Origin: Drosophila pseudoobscura
Taxonomy: Eukaryota; Arthropoda; Insecta; Diptera; Drosophilidae
NCBI RefSeq assembly: GCF_009870125.1
Contig: NC_046680.1
Coordinates: 7,316,001 to 7,380,000, forward strand
Reading direction: 5' to 3'
DNA length: 64,000 nt
Shown here: positions 27,734 through 38,665 of the stretch, piece after piece
How the letters are laid out: each line of letters starts with the position of its first letter
Position numbering within the stretch: the stretch's first letter is position 1
Translations under genes and position numbers: made by a program
Notes under the pieces: model-generated
What the model was told of the DNA's origin: nothing
The model's input: the letters and a program-made list of their open reading frames with translations, nothing else
The model's database searches: none

Positions 27734-30700
27734 AACACGCACAGAGTCAACAGCTTTGGCCATTTGTGTTTTGTAATTGTCGGTGAATATTTCACCATTA
27801 ACTCGGCTCCGACCGCAAACCGAGTGGGGATGTGCCCTGTGGTTAAGGCTGTCACCTCCGACGGCAAGACAAATGAGCCCGTCCGGACAGCTGAGATTTG
27901 CCCCAGAGTCGGTCCGAGAATGATTTGCCAACTGGACGAGCATAAACTGCACAAAGTGAATTAATTAGAAATGCAAAATGCAAAATGAGTTCGTGAATTG
28001 CGTGTAGACGAGAAGGAGCTTACTCTTACTTGCCCCCAGGCTGCAAGAGGAAATTGTTAAACAAGTTAAAATAATACGTTTCAGTTTCGACCATTGTGTA
28101 CTCCCTACTCCATCTCTAACAGACTTTGCCTGTTGTATCGATTTGCCCAAACACATCATACCCCTGTATACCTAGCACCTAGTAGGAACACTTCCACGGA
28201 GTGCAGTTTCCGAGCTGCGGCTAGTTACGGACAAGTGCAGGGAATGCTGCAGGATGGTTATTTCGTTGAAATCATTTAGGGAATTCGTTTAAGGTCCTGC
28301 CGGGCAGTTCCAGCAAATTTCTGAGCCCTTTCCAACGGCATGAAAAACAAGAAAAAGAGTCGAAAGAGCAGGCGAAATAGCAGCAAAGGGAAAGGCATAA
28401 TATAAATACAATATGAGTGCGCGTCTGTGCAATCGAAATGCCAAATTGCTGGCCGAATGCCAAATGCCGACTCTGTCTGGGCTGCCGGCGGGGCGGCTAA
28501 CAATATAAATGAACGCGTTGATGATAATTATAATTGCTGATGACGATTGCCACGATGATGGTGATGGTGATGGTGATTGCAATGTCGAGTCGTTGACAAA
28601 ACAAAAGGAAGCGGACACAATTTATCCATTCTGGAATTCGAGAGGCCACAGTCGCCAGCGAATTAAAGGCGCCCCAAAGCCCGTGCATGGCTCCCAAAGT
28701 TGGCTAAAAAACAAATAACAAATTGCTTGAGGTTTGACCTTAGACCCCACTCTTTACGGAAACATACTTCAAACGTATACGCCCCGTGGCAGCCGCCAGC
28801 GGCGAGGTGCAAAATGAAGAAATGTCGGATGTGCCTGGCGTGGCTTTATGAGCCACAAACGGAAGCCAGGATGTTGGGCACCAGAGCGCCAAAAAAAAAG
28901 GAAACTTGCCAGCGTCATCAGGCCACAAAATATGGGGAGCTCCAGCAAGAAATATATTTCTATAAGAGAATGGGGCGCAGAACCATATTTCTTTTGTGTA
29001 TTTCGACGCTGATTAAAAAGAGAGACCTAAACGTATTGTAATTCGTTCTGCATAATACATAATCTTTAATAGGGGAATTACGAGCAACTGTAGAAAGCCT
29101 TCCAAAGGATCGATAAAGAGGAATACAGAAAGTGATCTAATGATGATCAGGAAGAAAGAGTAACAAGGATAAGGTACTACTACGAGAAATCATCCTTGAT
29201 AGATCATTCGATGGGACTTTCAATGCTGATTACCACAAACCTTTAGGAGTACATATCAATGGGAGTTTCGAGGGCCTGATAAAACGGCAAAGACAGGCCC
29301 GGAGTGTGGGCCATCTTGCTGACCCGTTAATGTATGGGTCCTGATAAAATGAACATCATTAAAAGACTGGGCGGCTTCTTTTTTGCCCTCAGCTTGTTAC
29401 AGAGATGGCAAGTGGCCATAATTTTAATTTTTACGAGCATAAAATGCAAAAGTACGCAAACAAAAGCGAACAAGGAGCAAAAGGAGCAGCTGGAAAAGGA
29501 GGAGTTTCTCTCCGAGGCGGCCTGCACTTGACGGGGCGCAGTTAAGAACTTTTAATTTCAGTCCGGCTAACTGCAATAAAACACGGCATTAAATATTTTC
29601 AGCAGTCACGACCGGAATGGAAAGGCACCACAGCACGGCAGGGCGGGGCAGTGCAGGGCAGGGCAGGGCAGAGGAGGGCAGGGAGGGCTCTTAGAATGTT
29701 GTAAACTTGTTGAGTGCTGTGTTTTAATTTGGATTCACTGTCTTCTCCATTCGCTTTGCAGGACGAACTGGAAGAGGCGGATGCGTTTCTAGTGGTCTAC
29801 TCTTGCATTGACAAGGAGTCCTTCACGAGGGCTAAGCAGATTCTATCGCGACTGCAGGACATGGACCTGCACCGCCACCGCCCCATCATTCTGGTGGCCA
29901 ACAAAATTGATTTGGCCCGCTCACGCGCCGTCTCTGCGCAGGGTAAGTAGCAATTAGTCAGCCAAGGGCCGGGGACCACGGACCACGGATCACAGCGATA
30001 GCGATTGCCATTGCATTCATTTGCATCGTCAATTAAGTGGCGTGACCGGGCATCATGGTTATGCATGGAGTGGCTCCTTTATGTCCTCATCCATGTCCTT
30101 GATTTGTGTGTGTTTCGTAGATGGCAAATGTCTGGCCTGTGCGTTCGGAGCCAAGTTTATCGAGGTCTCGGTGGGCATCAATCACAATTGCGACGAGCTG
30201 CTGGCCGGGGCCCTCACCCAGATCCGGCTCAAGAAGGACCAGAACATGCTGCAGGTATGTGTGGAAGGAGAATCTCTGCTTAGCGTCCCCCTCCCCCCAC
30301 AAACCCCCCATTGATGGATAGAACTAGCTATATAGATCCAGTATCGGTTGCAGTAAAAGTTAGCTGGTTGGTTGTTCATCTGCTCCATCGACTACTTCTC
30401 TCCCCCAACTATCCCCAACTATCCCCTCTGAGAGTTTGTTCTATGTAATACTTTGTATCTGTATGTAATCTATGTCCATCAACGATCGCTTTCGCAGCTG
30501 AATCCGAAAAAGTCAAAAGATAAATCTAAAATAAAAGATAACAAGACCGTAGAGACTCTAGAAACTGATAAATTTCTGACTGATCTTAATGCCGACGATG
30601 GGGTAAGTAAAACAGAAGCTCCTCCTCCTCCGATCAGTTTCCCCCGTTTCAAGTCCAACTTCTGCCCCAACAAAACGCAATCAATGTCCTTCCACCCAAA

Positions 30701-31374
30701 TCCTATTCTTCCCCCCATTTCAAGTAGAGCATGATATACATAGTATCTATGTAGGTTGAAAGCTCCCTGTGTCTATGTTTGTTTATGTGTGTATATATGA
30801 ATATCCTTTCCTGCCCGTTCCTGATCTCTTGCCAAGAGCCACTAGCAGCAGACAAGTTTTGCAAATTTGCCAACAAGGAAATGTGTCAAGTGTAAAACCT
30901 ACGAGTTTTCCGTAGACCACTGCCTAGACCACTGCCAAACTGGTGTGCTCTTGGGTTTGTTTGTTTGTTTTTGTGTAATATTTTATCTTGTGCCCTGAAG
31001 CAAACCCCTGGCCAGCCAGAGTCCACACAAAGCACATGAGAAATGCAAAATTCAATTGGCGCCCGAAAAGGAATAACTCTGCAATGGCTGCCAAACCAAA
31101 AACCTTTCAATTGAGTGGCAAGAAAATGTAAAACATGTTCAGAACGAGTCCCCCCTTGCTTGCCACTCCCCTTCCCTTCTTAGTAATAAAGTTGAAATTG
31201 TATAACTAACATTTAATCGACTTACAGGGCCATCGGGACGGCAGCTCTCCGGCGCACTGGTACAAGAGCCGCAGCGTGATGCTGGCCAGCATGAAGGCCC
31301 GGCAGATGCTCACCTGGATACTGGGCAAGGAGGACTCCAAGTTCAAGCACTGCGAGAATCTTCAAGTGCTGTAA
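17682..31374 (+). CDS. RGK-family (Rad/Gem/Kir) Ras-like GTPase, nine coding exons, 486 aa
   Basis: Exons: 17682-17894, 22615-22768, 23310-23426, 27168-27488, 27553-27641, 29762-29942, 30121-30254, 30498-30602, 31228-31374; all phases agree. RGK proteins are small GTPases that inhibit voltage-gated calcium channels at the plasma membrane and bind 14-3-3 and calmodulin. The N-terminal 240 residues are basic and Ser/Gly-rich with a nine-glutamine run (exon 2). The G domain begins near residue 235: the P-loop is GSAGVGKQ (243-250), G4 is NKID (345-348), and G5 is EVSVG. The basic C-terminal extension ends in CENLQVL, the family's conserved C-terminus; as in other RGKs there is no CAAX prenylation box. 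The usual Ser/Thr after the P-loop lysine is Gln, and the DxxG switch II motif is absent. Flies have three RGK paralogues (Rgk1-3); which one this is I cannot say. The first intron hosts another gene. Confidence 0.93.
18464..19489 (-). CDS. Unrecognised intronless gene nested in the RGK intron, 341 aa
   Basis: A single open frame runs from an ATG at 19,489 to a stop at 18,464 on the strand opposite the host gene, inside its first coding intron (17,895-22,614). The protein is soluble-looking, with no signal peptide or membrane segment. It has a mostly helical middle with conserved-looking aromatic and charged blocks (STLWELIQRYKIAM, KSLWRQIESLRSYVLAF, FIELVDELFNYFFSLHLKL), and a polar, proline-rich tail after about residue 250. 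Codon use is GC-rich at third positions, as in real fly genes, and unlike the flanking intron. I do not recognise a family. Intronless nested genes in flies are often testis-expressed or retroposed copies; that is a suggestion only. No upstream exon is needed, since the ATG is followed by 340 uninterrupted codons. Confidence 0.8.
   Translation of the reverse strand: MDCNNNNKAPHLSIPVMQGAGSHLTTTESAVQVALHNLVVMDESVEGTVLGVLLSAEKKYRLTFDTFKKEMELQAIAASTLWELIQRYKIAMEVDADCKCTQLYAVEPKEETIQKYYIHYQVIVSSNKSLWRQIESLRSYVLAFRRECKNLNLEEQTPFIQGDAFHKPIKFFIELVDELFNYFFSLHLKLDCAARQLDPMDLESLEEYQKLLKPNEDFEEYFLYNLSYCQCLRMPPKCPETRVYTNIENAAMKKEAMEQAKRARCDQRVNRMTLRASQMRESAENPPSVTQDTELAPNPDAPPESGNATSDPLSAKFERQLISERHTRQLVNQVHNALSQS
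19490..22614 (+). other. Remainder of the RGK first coding intron
   Basis: I see no exon here. It contains a GA tract (20,214-20,270), a TATA-like ATATATAAATAG near 20,910-20,921, GCGAGAG-type purine repeats upstream of that (20,820-20,890), a CCACCGCCG-rich patch (21,610-21,650) and GGGCGGA short repeats (21,998-22,027). The TATA-like element, preceded by purine repeats, could mark an internal promoter but no coding first exon follows it. Confidence 0.45.
20214..20270. repeat. GA tract in the RGK intron
   Basis: An imperfect (GA)n run of about 55 bp with GGGAG interruptions, a potential GAGA-factor platform. Confidence 0.7.
23427..27167 (+). other. RGK intron between the third and fourth coding exons
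   Basis: This 3.7 kb intron is bounded by a GTGAGT donor and a CCCGCATCAG acceptor. It holds a CA run (23,754-23,775), a small CTGAG tandem (24,231-24,246) and AT-rich non-coding DNA. No nested gene is visible. Confidence 0.5.
27682..27730. repeat. Poly-C tract (C17-A-C31)
   Basis: Cytosines run from 27,682 to 27,698, then one A, then C from 27,700 to 27,730. The minus strand is therefore a long G run able to form stacked G-quadruplexes, and the plus strand an i-motif. It lies 41 bp past an RGK donor site. The exact length is uncertain because sequencers miscount such runs. Confidence 0.9.
29640..29690 (+). repeat. G-rich GGGCA tandem
   Basis: Imperfect repeats of GGGCA/GGGCG with interspersed GGAGG form a G-rich plus-strand tract about 70 bp upstream of an RGK acceptor. 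It is a possible G-quadruplex; no other role is evident. Confidence 0.6.
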
Positions 31375-32415
31375 GCCCGAGGGAAAACCAAACAAAAATC
31401 GATGTTTGTCTATGTGTTAACTGTATCGATATATGAATATGTGTGTAATCCAAGCCCAAAGCAGAAGGCTTCAGCATCCAATATGTAAACAGGTTTCGAT
31501 AGTTCGAAGCAGGCAAACCACCCTCTCTGTCCCGCCCCCTGCCTCTGACCAGATACAAGCCACAATTCGCATTAGCAATTTACAATATCCGATGCATAAC
31601 CTAAGCCTGATAATCAAAAAATTAAATCAAATTTAATGCTAATCAAAATCAAAATCAAAATCAAAGGACCGGCAATGGAGATAGAAGATTAACCAAAGCA
31701 ACTTAATGGAACCAAGCGAAGCAGCAACCAAAAAACAACAAAATACTTACTACTTACACACTATATGTACTTAACTAGCAACTTTAGTAACTTTTCTAAG
31801 CTATGAGCATGTTAGAGGGGATATGTATTTTTCAGAGCTGACTAGCAGAGGTGTACTATTTACAAGGAGTACGTGAGTACGATGAGGGGAAAGTGCTCCG
31901 CAAACCAAAATTTAAATAGCTATGAATGTTAAGCGAATGCTTTCTATAGGATTTGAGTTTCTACTTTTAAGGGGAGTCTTACAGGGTCGCAATGAGCGCT
32001 TGAAATGATTATATATATAATACGAGTAGTAACCATTTATGGGTGTCCATCATATATAGATATAGAATTCAATATTCTTTGTGTCTTCCTTAGTCAAATA
32101 TGTGTGTGTCTGTAAGTATCTATGTGTTAGGGATTCAAATATGTACGAGTATGTATGTATATCCTCCCTGAAAATGCATTGCAATGTATGGAATTTGAAT
32201 GTCATCCACTGAGTCAGTAAATCTTGTAAATGTGCTCGATGTGGAAGCATGGAGAAAAAAAAAACTACAATAATTATATTACCATTACATAATGGAAGCT
32301 AAAGAGATCTGTGTGTGTGTGTGTGTGTAAATATGCTTAATCACGTGTGGATATTGGCATAGGTTCTACCATGTATAAAGTATAAACTATAATAAAGAAA
32401 TATTTAAATGTTTAA
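31375..32415 (+). other. 3' UTR of the RGK gene
   Basis: AT-rich sequence follows the TAA at 31,374 with no further coding exon. A canonical AATAAA at 32,391-32,396 is the first good polyadenylation signal, giving a 3' UTR of about 1.04 kb. A GT microsatellite lies at 32,310-32,327. The minus-strand neighbour's own AATAAA is only 40 bp away, so the two 3' ends abut or overlap. Confidence 0.6.
32391..32396 (+). terminator. Polyadenylation signal AATAAA (RGK gene)
   Basis: Canonical hexamer about 1 kb after the stop codon and just before the convergent neighbour's 3' end. Confidence 0.65.
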
Positions 32416-32435
32416 CAATATAAATTACCTAACTC

Positions 32436-32441
32436 TTTATT
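32436..32441 (-). terminator. Polyadenylation signal AATAAA (small secreted-protein gene)
   Basis: TTTATT on the plus strand reads AATAAA on the minus strand, about 105 bp after the stop codon at 32,545. The predicted cleavage falls near the RGK cleavage site. Confidence 0.65.
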
Positions 32442-32544
32442 CTTAATTTAGATTTGTACAAAAATATAATGAAAATGAGGGAAACGAGGCTGTGTGAGAA
32501 AATGTCTATACCTATTTTATATATTATAAATGAGCTTGTAAGGC

Positions 32545-32949
32545 TTATCCAAACTGCTGCTGAGTACTTCCGACTTGCTTGGCCACCTGCGACCGATAGC
32601 GGAAGAGCGGGCGGAACACATTTATTTCCGCCAGCTCCATGTCATCGGCCGCCTCCTCGTAGGCAAGCTCGTCCAGTGCTCTCCTCAGACGGGTCAGTGT
32701 CCGCTCATATCTGTACAGATTGTCGAGGGCTTCGCTGGAAATGATGGCTTTGGTCTCCGCTTCTGTGGCAGCACTCAGTCTTTGAATCTGTTCTGTGGCG
32801 GTGAGGCGCTCTTGGGGATAGGCGCACACCATATTGAGAGCGGCAAAGCAGGCGATCAACCGAAAGATTTTCTGTTGGTGGGGTAAATCTCCGTTAGACG
32901 GTTACGACTTGAAGGTTTACTCTGGCCCACTAACCTTGTTCGACAGCAT
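32545..32949 (-). CDS. Small secreted protein of unknown function, two exons, 113 aa
   Basis: Exon 1 (32,935-32,949) encodes only MLSNK. A 63-bp intron with a GTTAGT donor and a CCAACAG acceptor leads to exon 2 (32,545-32,871), and the phase is kept. The N-terminus has a basic start and a hydrophobic core (IFRLIACFAALNMVCA), a clear signal peptide with cleavage expected after CA, just before YPQERL. The mature part of about 90 residues is helical, rich in Glu, Ala and Arg (YERTLTRLRRALDELAYEE), has no cysteine, and ends QQFG. A TATA box (33,061-33,066) lies about 110 bp upstream of the ATG. The layout (TATA, tiny first exon, signal peptide, short mature chain) is typical of highly expressed secreted fly peptides, but I do not recognise the family. 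Confidence 0.85.
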
Positions 32950-33060
32950 TTTGTGGGAGTTTTCTACTCAGGGCTGGTGTAATCTGCTCTATTGCAATTG
33001 AACTGCTTTTAGCACGACTGTGGCTTGTAAAGTGTGGCCTCAGTGGACTTGACATCGCAA

Positions 33061-33066
33061 TTTATA
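33061..33066 (-). promoter_or_regulatory. TATA box of the small secreted-protein gene
   Basis: TTTATA on the plus strand reads TATAAA on the minus strand, in the context TTGTATAAATTG. Transcription would start about 30 bp downstream near 33,030, leaving a 5' UTR of about 80 bp. Confidence 0.55.
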
Positions 33067-33069
33067 CAA

Positions 33070-36060
33070 TTGGCAAAATGTTTTGCCCAGTTCAGTCTCA
33101 GTCTGTTCTGATTAGCACCTCGAGTGGTTCTAATTTATCGCCTCGATTCGCACATGTAAGGCTCGCTGCAGTGTGCCTGGGACAAATTAGCGAGTTGGCG
33201 TTGAAAATAAGAGCATTTTCCGCTCTGAATCGAAACCAGAGGAAGTCGGATCATGTGCACACGGGCAATTGTCTTTTCCTGAGCTGAGTTATTGTCAACA
33301 AAATCGCCACTGACTAATCCGGTCGCGTGTCTCATCGCATTATTAGCTCATGATCTCAGGAACTGTAATTCCCGGCATCCAGACTGGCCGTCCAATTGAA
33401 ATAGCAAATAAAATGGCGCGCGGTGATTTCCAAATATTATAGAACGTGGCTCCTGCATCTAAAATCAATATTGTGGCGTATTTTGGTAAATAGCTTTGAA
33501 ATGTTACAATTACGTTGAATTTCAAATACAAATAAGTAACTGAAAGATATTTTAGAATTGTATTTTATAGAAAATGCTGGGTGATTGGCTCGATGTTGAT
33601 ACGTCGTCTCTTATAGTGTCCTTAGATTTATTGAAAATATCTAATATGATCACTAGGTGCAGCGCTATAGAATCAATTACCCTTTTATTAGCGAAATTAG
33701 ACAACATAGGGTATAGTAACTGCCGTACTAGAACAGGCAGCGATTTATCATCAGTGGTGGCTCTATTTTTTGCGTCAAAAATTTACATTTATACTCGTAA
33801 AAATAATATACGGTTTCCGCTCTCGCGTTTCCCGCAAAGATTCACCCACGGCGATGTGTGGCAGGACACGCGGCCCGCACTAGGGCCTGAGCCGACTCCA
33901 CTTGGCGTCGTCGCCAATCGTAAACTACTATCCCGAAGATGCCAAGCTCAGCAGCGAGTGCTTCTCCCAAGCTGGAGACGGTTGCCGATTTCCATGTCTG
34001 TTCACAGTCCACGGTATCCTGGGATATCTTTCGCCCCCTGAAACTCAACTTGGGGGGCTCCTTGAGTGACTCGTGGGAGCCTGGATGTCGATACTAACGG
34101 TATACTGGTGGATCACCTGGGATTGTTCCAGTTGGACAGTGCTAGGTTGCGTTTAGAATTGACAACAGCCGCTCCCGGTACTTACCAAAAACAGGAGGCA
34201 GAATGTGCAAAAATGGACAGACGAAAATCGTATCGGGCACATTTTAGGAGATAATTAACAGGAAGTTTTAAACACTACGAATTTTGTATTTTTCTTTTGA
34301 TTTAAAATAACAATTACATATAATAATTCGAGTCTATACTAATATATAGAATGAAGTAAATGGAGGGGCATGCTGAGGAAATGTTGCACATGAGTAGATT
34401 TTTTAGTTTCAGTTCTTTCCTGAAACTGAAACATATTCGGTAGCTCTAGCTGGAAAGCGTCATCATTTCAAGCAGCTGATTCGTCATCAAAGCATTCAAT
34501 TTCCTTTCACGCCTTATACCAAGAAAAATGTATGTACGTACACATATACATTTGTAAATTGAAGGAATTTCTGTGTGGTATGGGTAACAAAATAAGTATT
34601 ATTCGGCGAAAGTGCGCGGATCATATTGCTCAGAAATATATTTTTTCCATTCGATTCTTTATAATTGTAGCAGGTTGAGGCAGCAGCAATGTCCGGTGGG
34701 TGGTGGGGTGGCAGATCGGGTGAAAGAGGGGGAAATCGGCAAGTGCTCGCCCAACTGCGGAAATAATTTAAGAATTTTACTATTAAAGGAGGTCGGCGGT
34801 CTGATCGAGACCTCATAGAGTATACACTGAAATAGATTATCCAGAATGCTGTCCGTCAAAGTTTTCATTATACAGATTATAACGCTATGAATCCGTGAAA
34901 TTTCGCTAAACCTGTGATTGCTAATTTGAAATAAGGCGCCGATAGGCAGCCCTGTGAATCATTATAATCATGTCAAATTTCATGTAAAATTTAAATACAT
35001 TTAAAGAACTAGTGAACGAAATTGAACTTAACTGAACGAAGCAACAGACATCGAGCATTGCTATCAGGGTGACCGTTTACGGTATGTTTTTAATGGTATA
35101 TTTAATCAGTTTCCTAAAATGTATTTAAAATATAGGTTACAGAAAGTTCCTTAAGCTCGTTTTTTCACTCCTGCTCCGTGTAAATGAACCGGTTCCGAAG
35201 CCAGCAGAGAGTCGTGGTGATGCTAGCTTTTTTCGGTGAATGTAGTCTCCATAAATATGTGGTTCATATGTACCAAATATGTAGTTACCATGTAGAACAA
35301 ATATACATTTTTGTTGAGCTTATTTGTTTAAATCCTAATTTATAAATAAACAAAAATGAGTATCTAAAATCGGATGAAGCTATGTGCTTAGGGCTGGTGG
35401 TGCCAACTAGCTGGTAATATTCAACCGAATATCAAAATCGAGAAATACGATTTCCTATCTTATAATAAACAAAGAACGATTAACCCATTATAGACCAGTG
35501 GGTATTAAAATACACTCCACAAAAATTATGAAATTTGAAGAACTTTAGCGCAGACCAAGTGAAAGTTAACTTACTCACTTTTGTTGTAAACAAAGAGAAT
35601 AGCTGGATATTCAAGGAACGTTTAAAACAGAATACTGTTTAAATAGAGGGGGACTGAGTGGGTTAAGTTATTTATTGTTATTGTTATTTTCTCATAATGT
35701 GTACTTCAACTGTTTAATGTTTGTTCAACGGTAAATATTAACGACAATTGTAAATGTTGAACGTGGCTTTATCAACCGATGTCAACTTGTTAGCTTTCAA
35801 ATCTGTTCCGGGGCTGTCAACAAACCAACCGAAAATCTTCTACCGCATGTCGACGACCCACGGATACCCTCAAGTGCGGAAGATAACAAAAACTATTGCT
35901 GCACGCGTATAAAGAACATCCATTGTGCAAGATAAATCTCTGCAGTTGCCAAGCGTACACATCGCTTAGATATTAATGCTGCAGAAGATAATATACATAT
36001 GTACTTGTACTTCGTAGAGTCTGTTATCTGTTAGAAACACAATAGACTGCGGGTCCGCAG
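33070..36060. other. Intergenic region with a possible degraded coding remnant
   Basis: No intact gene is seen. The interval 33,840-34,255 is GC-richer than its surroundings and has protein-like content scattered over different frames on both strands (for example plus 34,066-34,254 and minus 33,842-34,048), as expected for a decayed gene or exon, but I cannot name a parent. Near 35,066-35,115 a GGTGACCG / TTTACGGTATG / GGTATATTT stretch resembles the promoter repeat found upstream of two genes further right. The rest is AT-rich. Confidence 0.4.
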
Positions 36061-36569
36061 AAAGACGCACAAATCGAACTCAATTTAGCAACGCTCAGAA
36101 ATTCGCCAACTCAGCAAATTTTGTATACCGAACGGAAACACATTTTAAATTGAGATACGAGCGTCACACAGAATGACTCGGGGTGTCATTGTTTGAGCGA
36201 TTGTTGGTGTGGTGGCCAAACGACGACGCAAACAAGAAAAACTATACATACATATGTACATATTTTCATATGTGGCTCCGTTTGCGATAAGTGTAATATA
36301 AAACTCGCTCTTCACCCGAAACTCTATGGGCCCCGGGAGAAAACCACAAAGACAGCCGAGTCCAACCCACTCTACCTGCCGACAGTTGCCGTTGAGTCAC
36401 CCAACTACCTGTTGATGCCAGCCTGCGATTGTTCGCTCTGTTCTTGTAGGTAGCATTTTAGAACGAAGACATCACGTCGCTCTGTTCGCTGGACGTGTGC
36501 AGCTGCTTCTCCACACAACGCCTGTGCCAGTCGATGCGACCAAAACTGGGAGGCGGACGAACGCGTAAA

Positions 36570-38665
36570 ATGAGCAACAACTACAACGACATACCCTTCG
36601 GCATACGGATAGTGCAGAAATTGTCGCGACAATGCTGCCCCCGCCTGCACGCCCGCCGAGATCTGCTGTAAGTATGCTCCACTGTCCGAAGAGGAACAAG
36701 TATTCACAAGGATAATCTTTTCCAGCTACAAGGTATCAATTTTTGTGCTGACTTTTCTTGCCTATGCCTGCTATCACATGTGCCGAAAGCCGATTTCGGT
36801 GGTCAAATCGGTTCTCCAGGGAAACTGTTCCTCTGCGCTGGCAGCCCAGCTGCACAAAGGCCAGGACTGTGGCTATGCACCTTTTGGTGAGTTTGTTGAA
36901 TTGCATTTATGCCCGAATAACACAAATTGATATCCATAGATGGACCCGATGCCACCAAACTGTTCGGCATGCTGGACTCGGCGTTTCTCTTCACTTATGC
37001 CATTGCAATGTTTGCGTCTGGTTTTGTGGCAGAGCGCGTTTCCCTGCGCTACTTTCTGTCGATGGGAATGATCCTCACTGGCATCTTCACGTACATGTTT
37101 GGCATTGCCCGCACCTCCAATATACACAGTCTCTGGTACTTTATCCTTATCCAGATCGGTGCCGGCATATTCCAGACCACGGGATGGCCAGGCGTGGTCA
37201 CGCTGGTGGGTCGCTGGTTCGGCAAATCAAAGCGCGGCCTCATATTTGGCATCTGGAATAGTCACACGTCCATTGGCAACATATTGGGCACCTTAATAGC
37301 GGCGCATTATGTGGAAAGCGATTGGGCCATGTCCTTTGTAGTGCCTGGTATAGTCATTGGCGCCATTGGTTTTCTACTCTTCCTGTTCCTGGTGGATCAG
37401 CCGGAGATTGTGGGATGCTATCCGGACAGCGTGCCGCACGAGCGTCGTGTTACCAACGACTCGGACGAGGAGCATGGCGACGAGGAGCAAGTGCGCCACA
37501 ACGATGCCGTAAGTATTCCCTTTCGGCAATTATGCTGATTCAAGCGAGAACCAATGGCCTCCTCCGCATGTTCAGATAGTCCGAATTCCCTATTTTTGGA
37601 GAATTTAATTTCTTAAGTGTATCCATGTTCGCGTGTTTGCTCGGCTGTAGTTGGTAGTCATGCCTGGGTATGGCATTTCGGAAACCGTAAGTGCATGATT
37701 CAGTGTTTGCTTTCCCTAATGGCTTCTGTAATATTTGCGCGCTTTGACCCACGAATATCCACGAATCAATCAATAATCGAATCTTTCCTACTCTTGCAGG
37801 AAATCAGCTACAGATCGACACCAACGGAGCGCACACCAATCTTGGCTCGTTCCCAGTCGCAGAACCATCAGAGAGAGCACGGAGCCGGTCGTCCCATCAG
37901 CCTCATCGATGCTCTATATATACCCGGCGTTGCGGAGTTCTCGTTATGTTTGTTCTTCACCAAGCTGGTCAGCTATACATTCATGTACTGGCTGCCCTTG
38001 TACATACAGTCTTCCAGTGAGTATAAATACTGTCCCCAAACAATAGAAACATTAATTAATCAATGTATTTACGATGGCAGGCACACTGGGTCCCACTTTG
38101 TCCGCTGATCTGTCTACGCTCTTTGATGTGGGTGGCATTTTCGGGGCCATAGCTGCGGGCTACTTATCCGATCTGACTGGAATGTCGGCCACCATCTGCA
38201 TGGGCATGCTCTTCATAGCTTCGCCCATTGTAAGTATCTGCATGAACAACCCTATTCAGTCGAGTATTGAGATTAATTTCCATTTCCATTCAGCTGCTGA
38301 TGTATCAACAGTACGGCACATTGTCAGTGTCCATCAGTGTGCTGCTGCTAATTGTGGTCGGCATCTTTGTGAACGGCCCGTATGCATTGATCACGACCTC
38401 GGTGAGTGCAGAGCGGGGCCAGGACAGCTCCTTGGAGGGCAATGCTAACGCTCTGGCCACTGTGACGGCCATCATCGATGGCACTGGCTCGATTGGTGCA
38501 GCTGTGGGGCCGCTGCTGGCCGGCCTGATCTCCACCACTGGCTGGCAAAATGTCTTTTACATGCTCATCATAGCCGACATCCTTGCCATGCTGTTGCTGA
38601 GTCGACTGGTCGTCAAAGAGTTCGCCTCGCTGCGGAGATCACCGACACGTATTCGCATCGAATAA
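36570..38665 (+). CDS. SLC37-family sugar-phosphate/phosphate antiporter, six exons, 521 aa
   Basis: Exons: 36570-36667, 36726-36886, 36940-37508, 37800-38016, 38081-38229, 38294-38665; all phases agree. SLC37 proteins are major-facilitator transporters, usually of the ER, that exchange phosphate for sugar phosphates such as glucose-6-phosphate. The first membrane helix runs directly into the family's arginine motif ([16 protein letters not shown]). About twelve hydrophobic segments follow. The long polar central loop ([18 protein letters not shown] through [12 protein letters not shown]) lies between helices 6 and 7 and spans the exon 3/4 junction. [11 protein letters not shown] segment fits the MFS loop 2-3 region. 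Length agrees with SLC37A1-A3 (about 500-530 aa). The C-terminus ends RIRIE without a KKxx retrieval signal. The overall pattern fits SLC37A1/A2 better than the shorter A4. I recall the D. melanogaster orthologue as CG10069. Confidence 0.93.

Larger units (their letters stand above)
27642..29761 (+). other. RGK intron carrying an extreme poly-C tract
   Basis: The intron joins the exon ending SPESK to the one starting DELEEADAF. It holds 17 C's, one A, then 31 C's at 27,682-27,730, a GATGGT-type repeat near 28,555-28,578, and a GGGCA tandem (29,640-29,690). I see no exon between. Confidence 0.5.
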
